From an uncultured Candidatus Melainabacteria bacterium (GTDB taxonomy: Bacteria; Cyanobacteriota; Vampirovibrionia; Gastranaerophilales; Gastranaerophilaceae), in assembly GCA_934757245.1 (NCBI GenBank), contig CAKVLH010000009.1, positions 1 to 64,000 on the forward strand: a stretch of DNA of 64,000 bases, read 5' to 3'. Of this stretch, positions 61,812 through 64,000 are shown one piece after another. Numbering within the stretch: position 1 is the first letter of the stretch; the number at the start of each line of letters is the position of its first letter. The notes under the pieces are model-generated. The model made no database searches. It saw nothing but the letters and a program-made list of their open reading frames with translations, and was not told the DNA's origin. The translations under genes were made by a program, and so were the position numbers.

Positions 61812-61947
61812 TGAAGGCAATAAGGTAATGAGGGAATAGGGGAATAAGTGGTATTAAAATTTTTTATTTATAATATTTGTTTAATTAACGAACTTTATAT
61901 TTACAATCTCTAAAATCTCTTATTCCCTTATTACCCTATTACCTTTC
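61812..61947. repeat. octamer-built hairpin repeat R4, copy 4
   Basis: The left arm is GGCAATAAGGTAATGAGGGAATAGGGGAATAAG and the right arm CTTATTCCCTTATTACCCTATTACC, around an AT-rich middle. It is an inverted, closely matching copy of 62464-62612 (the central ~100 bases differ at only a few positions). Confidence 0.85.
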
Positions 61948-61949
61948 TC

Positions 61950-62456
61950 TTAAATATTCATCGCTGTCTGCATCATCGTCTTAACGTTTTCTGCAACGGT
62001 TGCGTTTGCTTCATAAGCCTTTGATGCTGATATCATGCCAACCATTTCTTCTACAAGATTAATGTTTGGCAAATCTACGTACCCTTCTTCGTCCGCATCC
62101 GGATGAGACGGGTCATAAACGGTCTTTACTCCGTCCTCTGCTTCATAAATTTCGTCAACTTGAACTCCACCTGTAATCATACCGTTATTAAGCGCAACAT
62201 TAGCATTAATAAGCATGTTACCTGTTCTTGGGTCAAATTGAGCATCAGGACTGTTTGAAGAGAAATTTGAATAACCTTTGTTCAAATTATCTTCATAAAT
62301 TGTTCTAAAAGATACATCTTTTTTTACATAAACACCTTTTGAACCGTCAGCTTGACGCGTTGTGTTTATGTTTGCAATATTACTTGCAACTGTATCCATT
62401 TTAACTCTTTGTGCTGTCATGCCGGAACCGGCTATGTCGAATATGTTGAAACTCAT
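61950..62456 (-). CDS. flgC: flagellar basal-body rod protein FlgC
   Basis: Proximal rod protein of 168 residues. The N terminus FNIFDIAGSGMTAQRVKMDTVASNIANINTTR contains the rod-family ANxxT-type motif, and the C terminus VEEMVGMISASKAYEANATVAENVKTM is typical. It lies exactly between two inverted R4 repeats, which break the expected tight spacing to flgB and fliE. Confidence 0.95.
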   Translation of the reverse strand: MSFNIFDIAGSGMTAQRVKMDTVASNIANINTTRQADGSKGVYVKKDVSFRTIYEDNLNKGYSNFSSNSPDAQFDPRTGNMLINANVALNNGMITGGVQVDEIYEAEDGVKTVYDPSHPDADEEGYVDLPNINLVEEMVGMISASKAYEANATVAENVKTMMQTAMNI

Positions 62457-62463
62457 GTGTGCC

Positions 62464-62612
62464 TCTTGTTAAGGGAATAAGGGAATAGGGCAATAAGGGA
62501 ATAAGAGATTTTAAAGATTGTAAATATAGAATTTGTTAATTAAACAAATATGTAAATAAAAATTTTTAATACCACTTATTCCCCTATTACCTTATTACCT
62601 TATTCCCTTCTT
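62464..62612. repeat. octamer-built hairpin repeat R4, copy 5 (inverted relative to copy 4)
   Basis: The left arm contains GGGAATAAGGGAATAG then GGCAATAAGGGAATAAG. The right arm contains CTTATTCCCCTATTACCTTATTACC then TTATTCCC. It lies between flgC and flgB. Confidence 0.85.
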
Positions 62613-62614
62613 TA

Positions 62615-63097
62615 TTACTGTCCTCTTATCGCATCCGAAACCAACGTAAACTGTCGTCTCTCCAGATTTGATAATACCATGTATTTCGTACCTGTCTTTG
62701 ATAAATCCATCATTTCACGTTCCAATTCAACGTTATTTCCTGATGAATTTGTTCCGCTATATACATCTGTTACAACTTGTGGTTTAAATTGTTCAAATGT
62801 GTTAGATTGCAAATACGCTTTCTCTTGCAATGTCGGAGTTCTATAAGTGTGAACATCACCCGTAAATACATCCACCATTGGCGGTTTGTATTCTATACTG
62901 TTTTGACCTTTAATGTAATCCTTCAAGTCCTCTTTTTCAATAATTTCTGCAAGTTGACTCTCGAAAGCGACTTCTTTTCTTTGAAACCCCGGTGTCATAA
63001 CGTTTGCGATATTAGAAGCTACGGCATGTTGTCTTTCCATTAAGCCATCCATACCGAGTTTTGTAATATCCATTGTTCTGTTTGTAATCAAGTCCAT
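62615..63097 (-). CDS. flgB: flagellar basal-body rod protein FlgB
   Basis: Proximal rod protein of 160 residues. GLMERQHAVASNIANVMTPGFQRKEVAFESQL is the N-terminal rod motif, and the C-terminal ELEREMMDLSKTGTKYMVLSNL is typical. It starts 2 bases after the end of the kinase gene, so it is probably coupled to it. Confidence 0.95.
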   Translation of the reverse strand: MDLITNRTMDITKLGMDGLMERQHAVASNIANVMTPGFQRKEVAFESQLAEIIEKEDLKDYIKGQNSIEYKPPMVDVFTGDVHTYRTPTLQEKAYLQSNTFEQFKPQVVTDVYSGTNSSGNNVELEREMMDLSKTGTKYMVLSNLERRQFTLVSDAIRGQ

Positions 63098-63099
63098 TT

Positions 63100-64000
63100 T
63101 TACACCAATCCTATCTTAATCACAAATTCCGTATAATCGTCGCCTGAATGCGCAAGCTTTAATAAACCTGCTTGCTCTTCAATTGATTTTTTACAAATAC
63201 TTAACCCCAAGCCTGAACCAGTTTTCTTTGTTGTAAATCCTTCTTCAAAAATCATATCAGGCTGAGTAATTCGTTCTGCATTGTTCCTAATTCTGATTAT
63301 TGCAGACTCTCCATCCTCTTCAGTCTTAATCTTAATATACTTACCATCTCCGACATTCTCGCCAAACGCTTCTACTGCGTTTTTAACTAAATTGATTAAT
63401 ACAGCAATAAAATTGTTTTCGTCAACCAAAATTTCTTTGTCTACGTCGTTTTCAATTTCATAATTAATATTTTTGCATTCAAAGTAAACTTTCGTCAAAT
63501 CAACAGCATTACCAATAATTGATTTTAAATTATGTTGTTTTAAATCCAAGTTTTCTGTAGCTTTTAATGCTACTAAAGAATTGCTTGCCATTTTAACTGC
63601 GCGATTCAAACAACTGAGTGCGTTTTCAATCGTATCTGCTTCAATATCGTTTTTCTTGCAATATTTTCTAATAATTTCGGTATACAAATCACAAATCGAA
63701 AGCTGATTTTTTATTTCATGCGCAACTGCTCTTGCCGAGTCCGTTCTTTCAGGTTTGTAAGTTTGAATTTCTGCATATTTCAAAACCGCATCTTTGGATG
63801 ATTCATCCATGTTTTCTACAAGACGTCTGATTGATGAGTTCAAGAGTATGTTATCACGTCTGTCCGGTTTAAAGCTTTCTTGATATTGTCTTAAATCAAA
63901 AATTGAATTTCTATTAATTATATCAAGCGCTTCGTTTTGAAGTTTTGAATTGTATATTGAATAATATCTTACAGTATGTTCACTCTCCGTTTTGTTGTCC
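63100..64000 (-). CDS. flagellar-type sensor histidine kinase (5' end beyond the window)
   Basis: A NtrB/FlrB-like kinase. The frame stays open to the right edge (…YYSIYNSKLQNEALDIINRN… lies upstream of the TTG at 63843), so the gene is truncated by the window. Visible parts are an H-box AVAHEIKNQLSICDLYTEIIRKY and an HATPase domain with LVKNAVEAFGE, EEGFTTKKTGSGLGLSICKKSIEEQAG. There is no membrane segment in the visible part. Its place directly before flgB suggests control of flagellar genes, probably with a sigma-54-type regulator outside the window. Confidence 0.85.
   Translation of the reverse strand, partial: DNKTESEHTVRYYSIYNSKLQNEALDIINRNSIFDLRQYQESFKPDRRDNILLNSSIRRLVENMDESSKDAVLKYAEIQTYKPERTDSARAVAHEIKNQLSICDLYTEIIRKYCKKNDIEADTIENALSCLNRAVKMASNSLVALKATENLDLKQHNLKSIIGNAVDLTKVYFECKNINYEIENDVDKEILVDENNFIAVLINLVKNAVEAFGENVGDGKYIKIKTEEDGESAIIRIRNNAERITQPDMIFEEGFTTKKTGSGLGLSICKKSIEEQAGLLKLAHSGDDYTEFVIKIGLV

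Noticed and set aside
63100-63843. Complete 247-residue kinase starting at the TTG at 63843
   Set aside because: The same frame stays open without a stop to the window edge and encodes plausible protein, so the gene is truncated by the window.

Overview
The window looks like a chromosomal segment of a low-GC, Gram-negative, flagellated bacterium. A secretin, a TolC-type channel and an RND pump imply an outer membrane. TGA is used as a normal stop. The best guess is a Gastranaerophilales (Melainabacteria/Vampirovibrionia) genome, the non-photosynthetic sister group of Cyanobacteria. This rests on gene content, lineage-specific proteins with a short N-terminal F-K/R-A signature, and an 11-subunit complex I without NuoEFG. 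No 16S rRNA gene is present, so the assignment is inference.

Layout. 0.7-4.3 kb: ATP-grasp protein and aroE, a tiny gene behind a consensus promoter, an SDR. 4.3-10.1 kb: minus-strand type II secretion/type IV pilus-like operon (GspC/PilP-like, secretin, ATPase, platform protein). 10.4-12.4 kb: tRNA-Gly and two lineage-type unknowns. 12.5-22.4 kb: complete nuoA-B-C-D-H-I-J-K-L-M-N operon (minus). 22.5-27.1 kb: membrane protein, TPR protein, rsfS, rpiB, a probable calpain-like protease and an orphan GAF histidine kinase. 27.3-29.9 kb: rpmG, tRNA-Trp, secE, nusG, rplK, rplA. 30-37.7 kb: yqeG, dprA-topA, alaS, MBL hydrolase. 37.7-39.7 kb: HNH-like protein and an HdeD-like membrane protein. 40.3-42.4 kb: fliL-fliM-fliN. 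42.5-48.2 kb: tripartite efflux operon. 48.3-55.3 kb: tRNA-Pro, acetolactate synthase-like, rdgB, tRNA-Arg, glycosyltransferase, SEC-C protein, CheD-like protein, dnaB. 55.5-59.4 kb: mntP, a structured non-coding candidate, small genes, ROK kinase, radical SAM protein. 60.3-64 kb: flagellin, fliE, flgC, flgB and a kinase cut by the right edge.

The genes combine housekeeping (translation, replication, cell-envelope export), energy conservation by a proton-pumping oxidoreductase that probably accepts electrons from a carrier other than NADH, and motility.

The most unexpected content is between and around the genes. Several families of dispersed hairpin repeats occupy intergenic spaces, including hairpins built from GGGAATAA-like octamers; two inverted copies of these flank flgC. 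Twin structured leaders sit directly before rplK and rplA. A 21-base element is shared upstream of the orphan kinase and the CheD-like gene. Three proteins with no assigned function carry recognisable catalytic patterns: calpain-like Cys/His/Asn, CheD-like Thr/Cys/His and HNH.
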